Source: Axinella damicornis
Taxonomy: Eukaryota; Porifera; Demospongiae; Axinellida; Axinellidae
Length of the DNA stretch: 64,000 nt
Assembly: GCA_963931865.1 (NCBI GenBank)
Contig: OZ007506.1
Span: 9,380,855-9,444,854 of the forward strand
Reading direction: 5' to 3'
Shown here: one piece after another, positions 55,848 to 63,530 of the stretch
How positions within the stretch are numbered: the first letter of the stretch is position 1
Layout of the letters: every line of letters begins with the position of its first letter
Position numbers and translations under genes: made by a program
Notes under the pieces: generated by a model
The model's database searches: none
What the model was told of the DNA's origin: nothing
The model's input: only the letters and a program-made list of their open reading frames with translations

Positions 55848-57171
55848 GTTGACATGTGGCTATCCTTTCCCTATGCATATTCTATGCGTTTCGGATTCGA
55901 TTTTTAATTCAGGCCAACATTTCACATTGTCCTTCTCTACTTACTCTTCCCATGCAGCTGTAGTGCCTACCAGACTTCTTGTAGCGCATCCCCCTGCTCC
56001 AGCACTGGGTATGTAAACACGATGGCGGTGGTGCATTCTCTTCTGGTATACAGGATGGCGGTGGAGCATTCTATACTGGTTTACAGAATGGCGGTGGAGC
56101 ATTCTCTACTCCGGAGACGTAGGAGTGGAATATCGTAGCCTGGAGACAGTGTGAGTTGACATGTGGCTATCCTTTCCCTATGCATATTCTATGCGTTTCG
56201 CATTCGATTTTTAATTCAGGCCAACATTTCACATTGTCCTTCTCTACTTACTCTTCCCATGCAGCTGTAGTGCCTACCAGACTTCTTGTAGCGTATCCCC
56301 CGGCTCCAGCCCTGGGTACATATACACGATGGCGGTGGAGCATTTTCTGCTGGTATACAGGATGGCGGTGAAGCATTCTCTACTGGTATACAGGATGGCG
56401 GTGGAGCATTCTCTACTCCGGAGACGTAGGAGTGGAACATCGTAGCCTGGAGACAGTGTGAGTTGACATGTGGCTATCCTTTCTCTATGCATATTCAATG
56501 CGTTTCGCATTCGATTTTTAATTCAGGCCAACATTTCACATTGTTCTTCTCTACTTACTCTTCCCATGCAGCTGTAGTGCCTACCAGACTTCTTATGGCG
56601 CATCCCCCGGCTCCAGCACTGGGTACGTATACACGATGGTGGTGGAGCATTCTCTTCTGGTATAGAGGATGGCGGGGGAGCATTCTCTACTGGTATACAG
56701 GATGGCGGTGGAGCATTCTCTACTCAGGAGACGTAGGAGTGTAACATCGTAGCCTGGAGACCGTGTGAGTTGACATGTGGCTATCCTTTCCGTATGCAAA
56801 TTCAATGCATTTCGCATTCGATTTTTAATTCAGGCCAACATTTCACATTGTCCTTCTCTACTTACTCTTCCCATGCAGCTGTAGTGCCTACCAGACTTCT
56901 TATGGCGCATCCCCCGGCTCCAGCACTGGGTACGTATACACGATGGCGGTGGAGCATTCTCTTCTGGTATACAGGATGACGGTGGAGCATTCTCTACTGG
57001 TATACAGGATGGCGGTGGAGCATTCTCTAATCCGGAGACGTAGGAGTGGAACATCGTAGCCTGGAGACAGTGTGAGTTGACATGTGGCTATCCTTTCCCT
57101 ATGCATATTTAATGCGTTTCGCATTCGATTTTTATTCTGGCCAACATTTCACATTGTCCTTCTCTACTTAC

Positions 57172-57280
57172 TCTTCCCATGCAGCTGTTATGCCTACCAG
57201 ACTTCTTATAGCGCATCCCCCGGCTCCAGCACTGGGTACGTATACACGATGGCGGTGGAGCATTCTCTTTTGGTATACAG
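57172..57280. repeat. Truncated last monomer and array boundary
   Basis: The last monomer keeps its spacer and leading part but stops at tggtatacag (57,271-57,280), inside the first 33-bp sub-repeat. From 57,281 the sequence (agactgggatttgcacc) is unrelated. On the minus strand the frame of the repeated block is still open across the junction: the IPKENAPPPSC segment is preceded by residues read from unique DNA up to a stop near 57,370. This may be chance or the first exon joined to the array. Confidence 0.85.
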
Positions 57281-57683
57281 AGACTGGGATTTGCACCATT
57301 GTGATCACCACGAATGGAACATTCAAATGATGTGCTGAATAGCTCTGAACCCACCTTCCAGTGTTTTTATGAAAATCGTTTCTTGTCACATTTGTATGAT
57401 TACGGCTACCCCCAAATTCCAGGGACATTCCCTCTGATCCCATCTCCTGGTCACAAGTATGTAGCTTGCACGTAGCTACGTTAATGTGAACAACATTGTA
57501 AACATAATAGGCCTACATTGACTTACTATCGCATAAGTATCCAGGAACCACTGACACTTTGTCAGAAAATGAGCCAAGCTTCTCAGCCGCTGATCCCTGA
57601 TGCGCATGCACCGCAGTCTTTAGCTCCACCCCGTACGTACGTACTGCCAAGCCACCCTCGAGGCGCGCGCCCCTGGTTTGCTT
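57281..57683. other. Unique spacer without recognised gene
   Basis: Single-copy DNA next to the array. It becomes CpG-rich toward its right end (cgtacgtacgtac near 57,634, ggcgcgcgcccc near 57,662). The open frame on the minus strand between 57,513 and 57,815 has low-complexity, unfamiliar content and I do not call it a gene. Confidence 0.5.
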
Positions 57684-57720
57684 AGTCTCGTTCCCAGACC
57701 TCCCTTCGGAACGAGAGACT
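57684..57720. repeat. Short palindrome related to the MITE tip family
   Basis: The arms agtctcgttcc (57,684-57,694) and ggaacgagagact (57,708-57,720) are inverted copies with a two-base difference. The left arm with its extension (agtctcgttcccagacc) resembles the tip AGCCTCGTTCCCAGGCC of the element at 63,060. Confidence 0.6.
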
Positions 57721-57877
57721 ATGGTTCGCTGAGTAGTGCGTGGGCAACGACGAGTCGACATTTCACTGCCAATCCCTTCGAACAGAAAGTGTTCGACTCT
57801 CGCAAACATGTTCACTTATAGACCGACGACAGTCGAGCAACAGAGCTACAGCAAATGTAGAAAGAGGTAGCATTTGG

Positions 57878-59115
57878 TGCTGCAATCCCTCGATGTGAAC
57901 AAGGCCACTGGTACATACATGGTCTCGATGGGATATAATTTAAACAGCAAAGTGTCTCCATGTTGCAGCACCTGGAATTGCTGGATGCTTAAGCTACAGT
58001 ATCTATTCAACCTGAGCTTGGTAGCTAGATGGTGTGTTCCCCCAAGGATTGGAAGACTGTGAGGGTCACTGCACGTGAGGAGAGAGCCTGGGACCGAGGC
58101 TACACTGCACCCACCTTCAAATATACCTTAGCAACTACTGGCAAGATAGGAGATTGGATGGTAGTTACTCAAATCCGACCTGTTTCCAGGAGCGACTGCC
58201 ACTGGTATGTGGGCAGCTCCACAAACACAGCTACCCCAATCTGGATTCTGTCCTGGACACTCAACACAAGATCTAATACTGACTGGAGAGTGTCCATAGA
58301 TATTGTGGGCACCTTGTTCATAGACCTGTCTAAAGCATTTGACTCAACACACCACCAACTGCTGCTGTCAAAACTGGATGGTGCTGAACTTGCCTGGTTC
58401 CAGAGTTACTTTTTTGTTCTATAAAAGTTTGTACAGTAGCTATGGGGCATACAATAGCAATCAAGTGCATACCCAACTATATAATATTTATTATAATAGT
58501 TATGATGCAGCACAAACTAACTACAGTACATGCAGTACATGAGCAAATTCAATAAGGTCTAGTATACAGTACTTGTATGATCATATGCAGTGTGTCAGCA
58601 TAAATTGGCGAAGCAAGATCCTCCCTCAGGCCAATCAGCAGCGGAGTGCCCCAGGGCTCAATTCTGGCCACCTATAGTTCATTGTGTTCATGAACAATCT
58701 ACCGGCTGAGATCATGACATGCATAATTATGTGAGTAAGCGGATGACACCATTCTATACTGTCATGAGATGAGGTGAGACAGAAGCTGACTGTAGGCTTT
58801 CAAACAGCAAACCAATTGTGGTTTCAAGAAAACTGAAAACCCACACAATGTTCCTGGGAGGGAGAAGAGACAATGGAGTTTGAGCACCCACACATTGAGC
58901 ATGATGGGCGACCAGCCTCTTAGGAATGAACAAACTGCAAAGTACCTTGATGTGTTCATGGATGACAAACTCAATTTGAAGCATGCAGCATATTGAGTGT
59001 ACATGGCTAAGAAAGCTGGCAGGAATCTGGGTATACTCAGGAGAGTGAGTAAGCACCTGCCAATAATTATTAATGAAGACAAGGAGATGCTCTTCAATTG
59101 CAATAGTGCTCCCCG
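57878..59115 (+). pseudogene. Decayed non-LTR retrotransposon reverse transcriptase
   Basis: Several RT landmarks lie in order on the plus strand but in shifting frames. SLDVNKATG is at about 57,886. FPKDWKTVRVTA is near 58,036 after an extra C. LFIDLSKAFDS, with its first catalytic Asp, is at about 58,314-58,346. AWFQSY follows near 58,392. SSGVPQGSIL is at 58,637-58,666, then a frameshift into FIVFMNNLPAEIM (58,678). ADDTILYC is at 58,739-58,762, where the residue before ADD is a stop (TAA) in place of the usual Tyr. KYLDVFMDDKLN is at 58,940, and AKKAGRNLGILRRV is near 59,006. This order is that of non-LTR RTs of the Jockey/CR1-like kind; the clade is my inference. No endonuclease domain or poly-A tail is visible, and multiple stops show it is dead. 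Confidence 0.85.
58430..58600. other. AT-rich linker inside the RT pseudogene
   Basis: Between the SKAFD and VPQG motifs the expected RT sequence is replaced by AT-rich DNA with short repeats (acagtacatgcagtacatg near 58,523). It is probably an insertion or strongly decayed sequence; I see no gene in it. Confidence 0.5.
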
Positions 59116-59438
59116 GGCATTTTTTTTTCTCCCTATAATAATTTGTAATTATGCAATAGTTACACAAATAGCGAGCCAGTGCTAATGCGAGTGTGCACCC
59201 TGTTACGTATTACTATTACAAGAACAATGGTGATACAAATGATTTAAAAGAGGTAATGGAGTGTGCAGTAAGTGTTTCATGCGGTAAGTGGTTCCATGTA
59301 GATGCAGAGCTGGGTACAAAGGATGATTGAAGGCATTGGTGTGTGCAAGGGGTTGATATAATAGAGGTAATGAGGAATTATGCCTACTAACTTGGGGGAC
59401 AAATACATTGGGAGGAAAGTAAAAATAACCTGGTTTGC
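59116..59438. other. AT-rich non-coding stretch
   Basis: It starts with a T-run (59,120-59,129) just after the last RT homology. No open frame with recognisable content was found on either strand. Confidence 0.45.
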
Positions 59439-59530
59439 ACTTTTAGGGATAGGGACAACTGTAGATGTTTTCCAGCTCTCAGGGAACCGGCCGTGACTGA
59501 TGGAGAGGTTGAAGAGTTTGTTGAGGGATG
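59439..59530 (-). pseudogene. Second non-LTR RT fragment, minus strand
   Basis: The minus strand reads LNKLFNLSISHGRFPESWKT followed by VVPIPKS, the typical N-terminal part of a non-LTR RT (finger region, with the F-P-x-x-W-K and P-I-P-K-S motifs). It covers only about 30 residues. Upstream the frame runs into a simple-sequence region and downstream into unrelated residues. Its orientation is opposite to the larger RT relic, so it is a separate insertion. Confidence 0.75.
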
Positions 59531-59630
59531 TGGGAGCAGGTGTGGGAGCACTGCCGGGTACAATACCACACCCACACCTCATCACGTTACGTGGCTCCCC
59601 TCCTTGTTGATCAGCAACAGAGTGATCCTG

Positions 59631-59650
59631 GGGAGAGAGGGAGGGAGAGG

Positions 59651-59727
<77 letters not shown>

Positions 59728-59825
59728 GGAGGGAGGGAGGGAGGGAGGGAGGGAGGGAGGGAGGGAGGGAGGGAGGGAGGGAGGGAGGGAGGGAGGGAGA
59801 GAGAGAGAGAGAGAGAGAGAGGGTG
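59631..59825. repeat. Compound (GA)n / (GGGA)n microsatellite
   Basis: A run of GA dinucleotides (about 59,655-59,718), then about 80 bp of GGGA tetranucleotides (about 59,720-59,798), then GA again to 59,821. The open frames through it on both strands are artefacts of the repeat. Confidence 0.98.
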
Positions 59826-59883
59826 GGTCAAAGAAATAATTATGGTACATTAGTGCAGTTCTCGAGCAGATCTTCCACCTTAC

Positions 59884-60066
59884 CATGCCCAAAAGAGCAG
59901 CAAATGAGTCGCTTGACATCCTAGTCTCCTGAACTTCACCCTTTGGAGCTGGCTGGACTGGATTTACTGGTACGACTGGCTGAGCTTGTTTGACTGGGGG
60001 CGTACTCTTCTTTCCTGAAGCCCCAGTGAGGGACATGCCAGTGAACAAACCCAGCAGCTCTGAGTT
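59884..60066 (-). CDS. Candidate internal exon of an unrecognised minus-strand gene (exon B)
   Basis: On the minus strand an acceptor-like catcatctcccacag ends just above 60,066, and a donor-like ATG followed by GTAAGG begins just below 59,884. Between them are 61 open codons, 183 nt, phase 0 at both ends. The peptide starts NSELLGLFTGMSLTG, has a proline-rich middle (PPVKQAQPVVPVNP, PAPKGEVQ) and ends SDSFAALLGM. Composition and clean borders look like real coding sequence. I do not recognise the family. Its phase fits exon A upstream and the phase-0 blocks of the array downstream. The intron below it contains the GA microsatellite and RT relics. Start and stop codons of the gene are not seen. 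Confidence 0.45.
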
Positions 60067-60175
60067 CTGTGGGAGATGATGATGTGATATGTAATGTGTA
60101 CTCTAATATAGGTAACCTCCTCCCTGCTCCACGTATTGAGTCAGAGAGAAGGGGCAGGCAGATCAGTTGGGATTG

Positions 60176-60350
60176 GAGAGCGTGGGGACGAGGCTCCTGG
60201 GAGAGCCTGGGGACAAGACTCCCGGGAGAGCCTGGGGACGAGGCTCCAGGGAGAGCCTGGGGACAAGACTCCCGGGAGAGTCTGGGGACGAGGTCCCCAG
60301 GAGAGCCTGGGGATAAGACTCCCGGGAGAGCCTGAGAATGAGGCTCCCGG
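60176..60350. repeat. 25-bp minisatellite, seven copies, alternating as a 50-bp dimer
   Basis: Seven units of exactly 25 bp. Odd units read gagagcctggggacgaggct and even units gagagcctggggacaagact (units 1, 5 and 7 carry small changes), so the true period is 50. The core CCTGGGGACGAGGCT differs at one base from the reverse complement of the MITE tip AGCCTCGTTCCCAGG found at 63,060. Confidence 0.93.
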
Positions 60351-60360
60351 GACTCGGACC

Positions 60361-60690
60361 AACCACAATCTATACAGCTATACCTCTGCTCTCCAGGCTA
60401 GTAAATGCACATGGTGTAATGCATTACAAGAAAGAGATTTGCTGGGCAAGACCCCTTGTGTCTACCCATGGTCTACCTGGCATCACCACATGTGACCAGA
60501 TCTCCCAGCTCTTTCGCCTTGTGTGTTTGCATGGTGGAGCTGGAAATGGTGGCTACAGCTTACATAAATCACAGTCCCACTTCTGTGGCAACATTCACCT
60601 GTCAGGTTTCAATCATGCTCAGAAGCAGGACAACTGCAACCACTAATCAAGGCAGCCCCATCGCTGTGCACACAGCCAAGTAGACCAGGA
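60361..60690. other. Intronic or intergenic stretch without recognised gene
   Basis: A plus-strand frame at 60,456-60,683 is open but carries no recognisable domain. If exons A and B are real this stretch lies in their 869-bp intron (60,935 to 60,067). Confidence 0.4.
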
Positions 60691-60696
60691 AGTCTA

Positions 60697-60743
60697 TAGC
60701 CTCGTTCCCAGGCCATTTCTCCTATGGCCTGGGAATGAGGCTA
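60697..60743. mobile_element. 47-bp palindrome made of two element tips
   Basis: The arms TAGCCTCGTTCCCAGGCC (60,697-60,714) and GGCCTGGGAATGAGGCTA (60,726-60,743) are inverted with one mismatch, around an 11-bp loop. The tip is the same as that of the 63,060 element, so this looks like a minimal foldback derivative. A third tip (agcctagttcccaggcc) follows at about 60,759-60,775. Confidence 0.75.
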
Positions 60744-60775
60744 ATGGCCAACTAGCTTAGCCTAGTTCCCAGGCC

Positions 60776-60842
60776 ACTCCCAGCTGGGATTCAAACTAGG
60801 AATCCAGCTGGGATTCCAACCTGGGACCCAGCTGGGAACCAA
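60776..60842. repeat. Short imperfect tandem repeat around cagctggga
   Basis: Three imperfect copies of a roughly 20-24-bp unit containing cagctgggattc or cagctgggaacc follow the element tips directly. Confidence 0.65.
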
Positions 60843-60935
60843 ATTCAAGGTCTAGCTCAGCCAAACTCCAACTAATTCTTGCTCTCCCTTAGACTGGAGC
60901 AAACTAGGACAGCCTGAGCTAGGTGGTTTCTGTAC

Positions 60936-61100
60936 CTCTTCTGGTGGCATTTCGGCCACTTGCCGCTGGCCTTTCTCATTGTCCATGCCCCCTGTCCCTA
61001 GGTCCAGGATCCTCCCGGTCACTACTCTGGTACCGGTAGGAGCAGCTGCTGATAAGATGGCCGATCTCTGAGTTGCCTCTGCTGTCAGTTGCCTCAAGAT
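60936..61100 (-). CDS. Candidate internal exon of an unrecognised minus-strand gene (exon A)
   Basis: The minus strand has a donor-like GAAGAG followed by GTACAG at the low end (GT at 60,935-60,934) and a plausible acceptor, cactacttccag, above 61,100. The 55 codons between are open and phase 0 at both ends. The peptide begins ILRQLTAEATQRSAILSAA, contains TGRILDLGTG and ends QRQVAEMPPEE. The exon start is less certain: the frame continues upstream to about 61,160 and other AGs exist. It would join in frame to exon B across an 869-bp intron. I do not recognise the family, and neither a start codon nor an upstream exon is clear. Confidence 0.4.
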
Positions 61101-61188
61101 CTGGAAGTAGTGCATGTGTGTTCTGGTTTTGCTGGCACTAAGAGCTGCTGTCAACCACAAATTGCATTATGCAGTATTCAACGTGTGT

Positions 61189-61191
<3 letters not shown>

Positions 61192-61221
<30 letters not shown>
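61192..61221. repeat. (CA)n microsatellite
   Basis: An uninterrupted CA run of about 15 repeats, preceded by gtgtgtgcg, which makes a small palindrome with it. Confidence 0.97.
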
Positions 61222-61224
<3 letters not shown>

Positions 61225-61490
61225 TCCCCACCTAAAAACATACACCATGCTCCCCCCTCTCCCCTACACACACATTTCCCACAACATGCATTCCCCTGGG
61301 CTTCTGTAAAAGCCAACTGCCAGATCACCCGGATCTGCTGGCTAGTGCTGAATGCACAAGTCATGTGTGACTGTTACCAATACTTAAAGTATGTACTTCC
61401 TGCTGGACCAATATCCGGCTATGAGTATTGAAATGCAAGTGCAGACGTGGAACAGTCTGCTACATTATACCATGTGCACACAGACGTTGT
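61222..61490. other. Unassigned stretch
   Basis: A plus-strand frame is open to 61,431 and, after the CA run, reads a stretch with WLVLNAQVMCDCYQYLKYV. This could be part of an exon, but no start or clear splice pair could be fixed. No family was recognised. Confidence 0.3.
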
Positions 61491-61508
61491 CCCCCCCCCC
61501 CCCCCCCC
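61491..61508. repeat. Poly-C run (18 bases)
   Basis: Eighteen consecutive C bases. Length is likely polymorphic and prone to sequencing error. Confidence 0.97.
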
Positions 61509-61835
61509 AATTTCTTACTATTATTAACGTACACCCAAGAATCAGCAAGTTGCCACAAATGCTGATCAATTCAAGCAACTGTGCCGGAGGCTGTGGTGGT
61601 GGATAGTGAGAGTGTCCGCTCAGGCAATGTGCTTGTATAGCCAACCCATCCAGGCCTGCAACCCCATCCGCAGGGGACTCCACAAGTTGCGGACTTTGTG
61701 TCACGATTGGGATAGATAGTTTGTCAAAGCACAAACACCCCAATTTGGTCCAGCCACCGAGAGAGAGAGAATCAGTCGGCTGAGGCCTCCACACAATGCT
61801 GCTATATGTAGCTTGTGTGCTGCTCCTCTGCCGTG
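61509..61835. other. Unassigned stretch
   Basis: Both strands have medium-length open frames here (minus strand 61,465-61,794, partly through the poly-C run). None has a recognisable domain or a clear pair of splice sites. Confidence 0.35.
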
Positions 61836-61907
61836 GGCCCAGTGGCTCAGTGGTATGAGCATCTGACTAGTATCCAGAAGGTCTTGGCTTCGAATCCCAG
61901 CTGGTCC
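61836..61907 (+). tRNA. tRNA-Thr(AGT)-like gene, pseudogene or SINE head
   Basis: The 72 bases fold as a cloverleaf. The acceptor is GGCCCAG with CTGGTCC (one mismatch), the D stem is GCTC with GAGC, the anticodon stem is TCTGA with CCAGA, and the loop CTAGTAT gives anticodon AGT at 61,869-61,871. The T loop is TTCGAAT. The A box TGGCTCAGTGG starts at 61,843. The B box reads GCTTCGAATCC, with C at position 53 where G is usual, so the last T-stem pair is lost. A run of six T (61,913-61,918) follows five bases after the acceptor, which suits Pol III termination. The T-stem and acceptor mismatches point to a pseudogene or the head of a tRNA-derived SINE. Confidence 0.7.
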
Positions 61908-61912
61908 CAGAA

Positions 61913-61918
61913 TTTTTT
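61913..61918 (+). terminator. Pol III T-run after the tRNA-like sequence
   Basis: Six consecutive T bases just downstream of the tRNA-like 3' end, the usual Pol III stop signal. Confidence 0.5.
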
Positions 61919-62387
61919 CTGTGCATTAATTTCTCTCTCTCTCATCATTTACTATCAAGCAAGCCCCTACTGAGCTTCCAGTAATTATCAGCCATCTCCA
62001 AACACCAATTAGCTAATTTTCTGCAGTTTGGAAGCAAATTGGCTACAAAAAGGATGCTGGAACAGGAAAGCTGATGGCTGGGAGCAAGACATTATGGAAA
62101 CTCTGTGGTTGCTCCTGCCGTGGTACAACAGATGTTAAGAATCATTCGTCATCGTACCATCAGGTGGTGTACAGCGAGCCCGAGTAGTCAGACAGAGCAG
62201 CGGAAGATTGAGCAGTATGTCATGTCATTCCCTGTGCATGGGTCAAGCTTCAAGCCCTAATCAATTATTGGATTCCTCATAATTGATATCTGACCGATTA
62301 ATTGGTGCTGTGTAAGCTGTACTGTACAGCTCTAATTTGAACCCAAGACCTACTCAATACTAGAATTTGGCTGAGGCATTCCCAGTG
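61919..62387. other. Non-coding stretch downstream of the tRNA-like sequence
   Basis: It starts with a CT-rich patch (ctctctctc near 61,932). No supported open frame or repeat was seen. It may include the body of a tRNA-derived SINE. Confidence 0.4.
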
Positions 62388-62460
62388 TAGCCGCTAGCCC
62401 CTCTCCACCTTGGCTGCCATGTGTGCGTGTGGCAGGCCGGGTGGAGAGGGCTAGTGGCTA
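62388..62460. repeat. Long hairpin (inverted repeat)
   Basis: The left arm 62,388-62,409 begins TAGCCGCTAGCCCC and the right arm 62,440-62,460 ends GGGCTAGTGGCTA. They pair over 21-22 bases with one mismatch and one bulge. Inner TGCCA and TGGCA extend the stem, leaving a loop of about 10 bases. It could be a tiny foldback element or a structured RNA. Confidence 0.75.
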
Positions 62461-62604
62461 GACTACTTCCATATATATAAGATCCTCGTACCTGCTCAAT
62501 CTGGTAACCAGTTTTCCTCAATGCCTGAGGTGTGTGGGGACAGTAAGATCTCACTAGACAGTTAACACAGTTAGACTGTGAAAGTGCGACTTCACTGAGC
62601 TATG

Positions 62605-62631
62605 TAGCTAGCTAGCTAGCTAGCTAGCTAC
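62605..62631. repeat. (GCTA)n microsatellite
   Basis: About 6.5 copies of the self-complementary tetramer GCTA (tagctagctagc). Confidence 0.95.
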
Positions 62632-62858
62632 AAGTTCACCGATCGCGACTCGCGGCTGCACGGTTGCTCACTGTGTTAAAGTCACTGACTCGTAGACCTC
62701 TGCTCTTCAATGGCTACAGTCATCGGAGCTACTGCATAGCGAAAGAAGACAGCGAGAGTGCTTTCACTGTCTGCTCGTGCCGCATGTAGCTATACAAGAT
62801 CATCATGTACTGTCCATACAGTTCTTGTGCTGCAATTCTACAGCCTGAGGTTGAGTTG
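62632..62858. other. Unassigned stretch
   Basis: A plus-strand frame is open from 62,758 onward, but it runs through the inverted-repeat arms and MITE that follow, so it is not a gene. Nothing else was recognised. Confidence 0.4.
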
Positions 62859-63050
62859 TCATACTATAATTGGTCCCCCCCAAAAGCGGTCCCCCCAGAC
62901 TGTCCACGGCAGAATAATTGGAGTATCGCTCACGGGGAAGGAGGGCCTGATTTCTTCCCAACTTGAACAGCCAAGCTGGACAACCTTACCTGTATGTACC
63001 CCGCCGAGCGCTCGTCACAGATCATGCATCTATGTGGTGGGACCATCTAT

Positions 63051-63059
63051 AGCAAGGGT
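63051..63059. repeat. Target-site duplication, left
   Basis: agcaagggt directly before the left MITE tip, repeated in the same orientation at 63,522-63,530. Confidence 0.85.
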
Positions 63060-63521
63060 AGCCTCGTTCCCAGGCCGGTTTTGGGAGGGAGAAACGGCCT
63101 GGCAACTTCCGCCAGTTCAAACTGTTACTTCCGCTGCCAGAGAGTTGAGTCCCAATCAGATTTCAGCTCGCTGTCACATGACAACAGTAAACCGAATTGC
63201 ATCATGCGTTGAATGGTCGCAGTCACGGCCCATTCATCGCAATAGTTGATCGCTCGATCGCGCTAGTGTAGGTGCTCTGCACGACGACTTTTGTTCGTTC
63301 GTCTTCTGCTTGCCTTCCGTCGCAGAACCTGCGCAAACAGTTGCTTCCACGAGCAGGAAAGAGGACTGTTCTCAGCCGGTGAAAATATCGGAAGTATCAC
63401 GCGGACTTCACTGATTGAATGAGGTATGCAACTGCCGTGACGTTACGTCCGTAAACAGTTTGAACTGGCGGAAGTTGCCAGGCCGTTTCTCCCTCCCAAA
63501 ACGGCCTGGGAACGAGGCTAC
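63060..63521. mobile_element. MITE-type element with 68-bp terminal inverted repeats and 9-bp target duplication
   Basis: The left end starts AGCCTCGTTCCCAGGCC at 63,060 and continues to about 63,127 (ttgggagggagaaacgg, ccgccagttcaaactg). The right end, about 63,452-63,520, is its reverse complement with one G difference. Both ends are flanked by agcaagggt, at 63,051-63,059 and 63,522-63,530, a 9-bp direct repeat. The interior of about 325 bp has no transposase and is CpG-rich (gatcgctcgatcgcgc). A 9-bp duplication is typical of Mutator-like elements (8 bp would suggest hAT); superfamily is inference. Confidence 0.88.
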
Positions 63522-63530
63522 AGCAAGGGT
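63522..63530. repeat. Target-site duplication, right
   Basis: agcaagggt directly after the right MITE tip; the partner is at 63,051-63,059. Confidence 0.85.

Larger units (their letters stand above)
1..57280. repeat. Giant tandem array of a 307-bp monomer (satellite or exon array)
   Basis: One monomer is repeated head to tail from the first base to 57,280 with no interruption by other DNA. The modal period is 307 bp, for example successive gtgtgagttgacatgtgg landmarks near 994, 1,301 and 1,608. Length variants are explained by whole 33-bp sub-repeats (274, 307, 340 bp) and by small recurrent deletions of 1, 3, 7 or 10 bp. By length there are on the order of 190 monomers. Landmarks in each monomer are gtgagttgacatgtgg, a T-rich ttttaattcaggcc, a pyrimidine tract ending in ccatgcag, gcgcatcccccggctcc, the 33-bp sub-repeats, and ctccggagacgtaggagtgg. 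The left end lies outside the window and the right end is at 57,280/57,281. No transposase, RT or LTR lies inside it. Confidence 0.98.

Noticed and set aside
1..57280. CRISPR array
   Set aside because: The repeats are 33 or 307 bp with no unique spacers between them. Both levels are contiguous tandem repeats, and the context is eukaryotic.
1..57280. LTR or non-LTR retrotransposon tandem array, or rDNA/5S array
   Set aside because: No RT, integrase, primer-binding site or rRNA-like sequence occurs in the monomer, and no Pol III A/B box pair was found in it.
57513..57815. 100-codon minus-strand open frame in CpG-rich DNA
   Set aside because: It crosses the tip-like palindrome at 57,684, has no recognisable domain, and has no clear splice borders fitting the neighbouring candidate exons.
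58754..59167. 137-codon minus-strand open frame
   Set aside because: It is antisense to the C-terminal part of the decayed RT (KYLDVFMDD and GRNLGILRRV on the plus strand), so it is a shadow.
59611..60048. Serine/leucine/proline-rich protein over the GA/GGGA tract
   Set aside because: Most of this open frame is translation of a microsatellite. Only the part above 59,884 was kept, as candidate exon B.
60136..60495. Gly/Glu/Pro-rich protein over the 25-bp minisatellite
   Set aside because: Twenty-five bp is not a multiple of 3, and open frames on both strands arise from the repeat; no domain is seen.
62758..63249. 163-codon plus-strand open frame
   Set aside because: It runs through the arm of the outer inverted repeat and the left end of the MITE, so it is a chance frame in transposon sequence.
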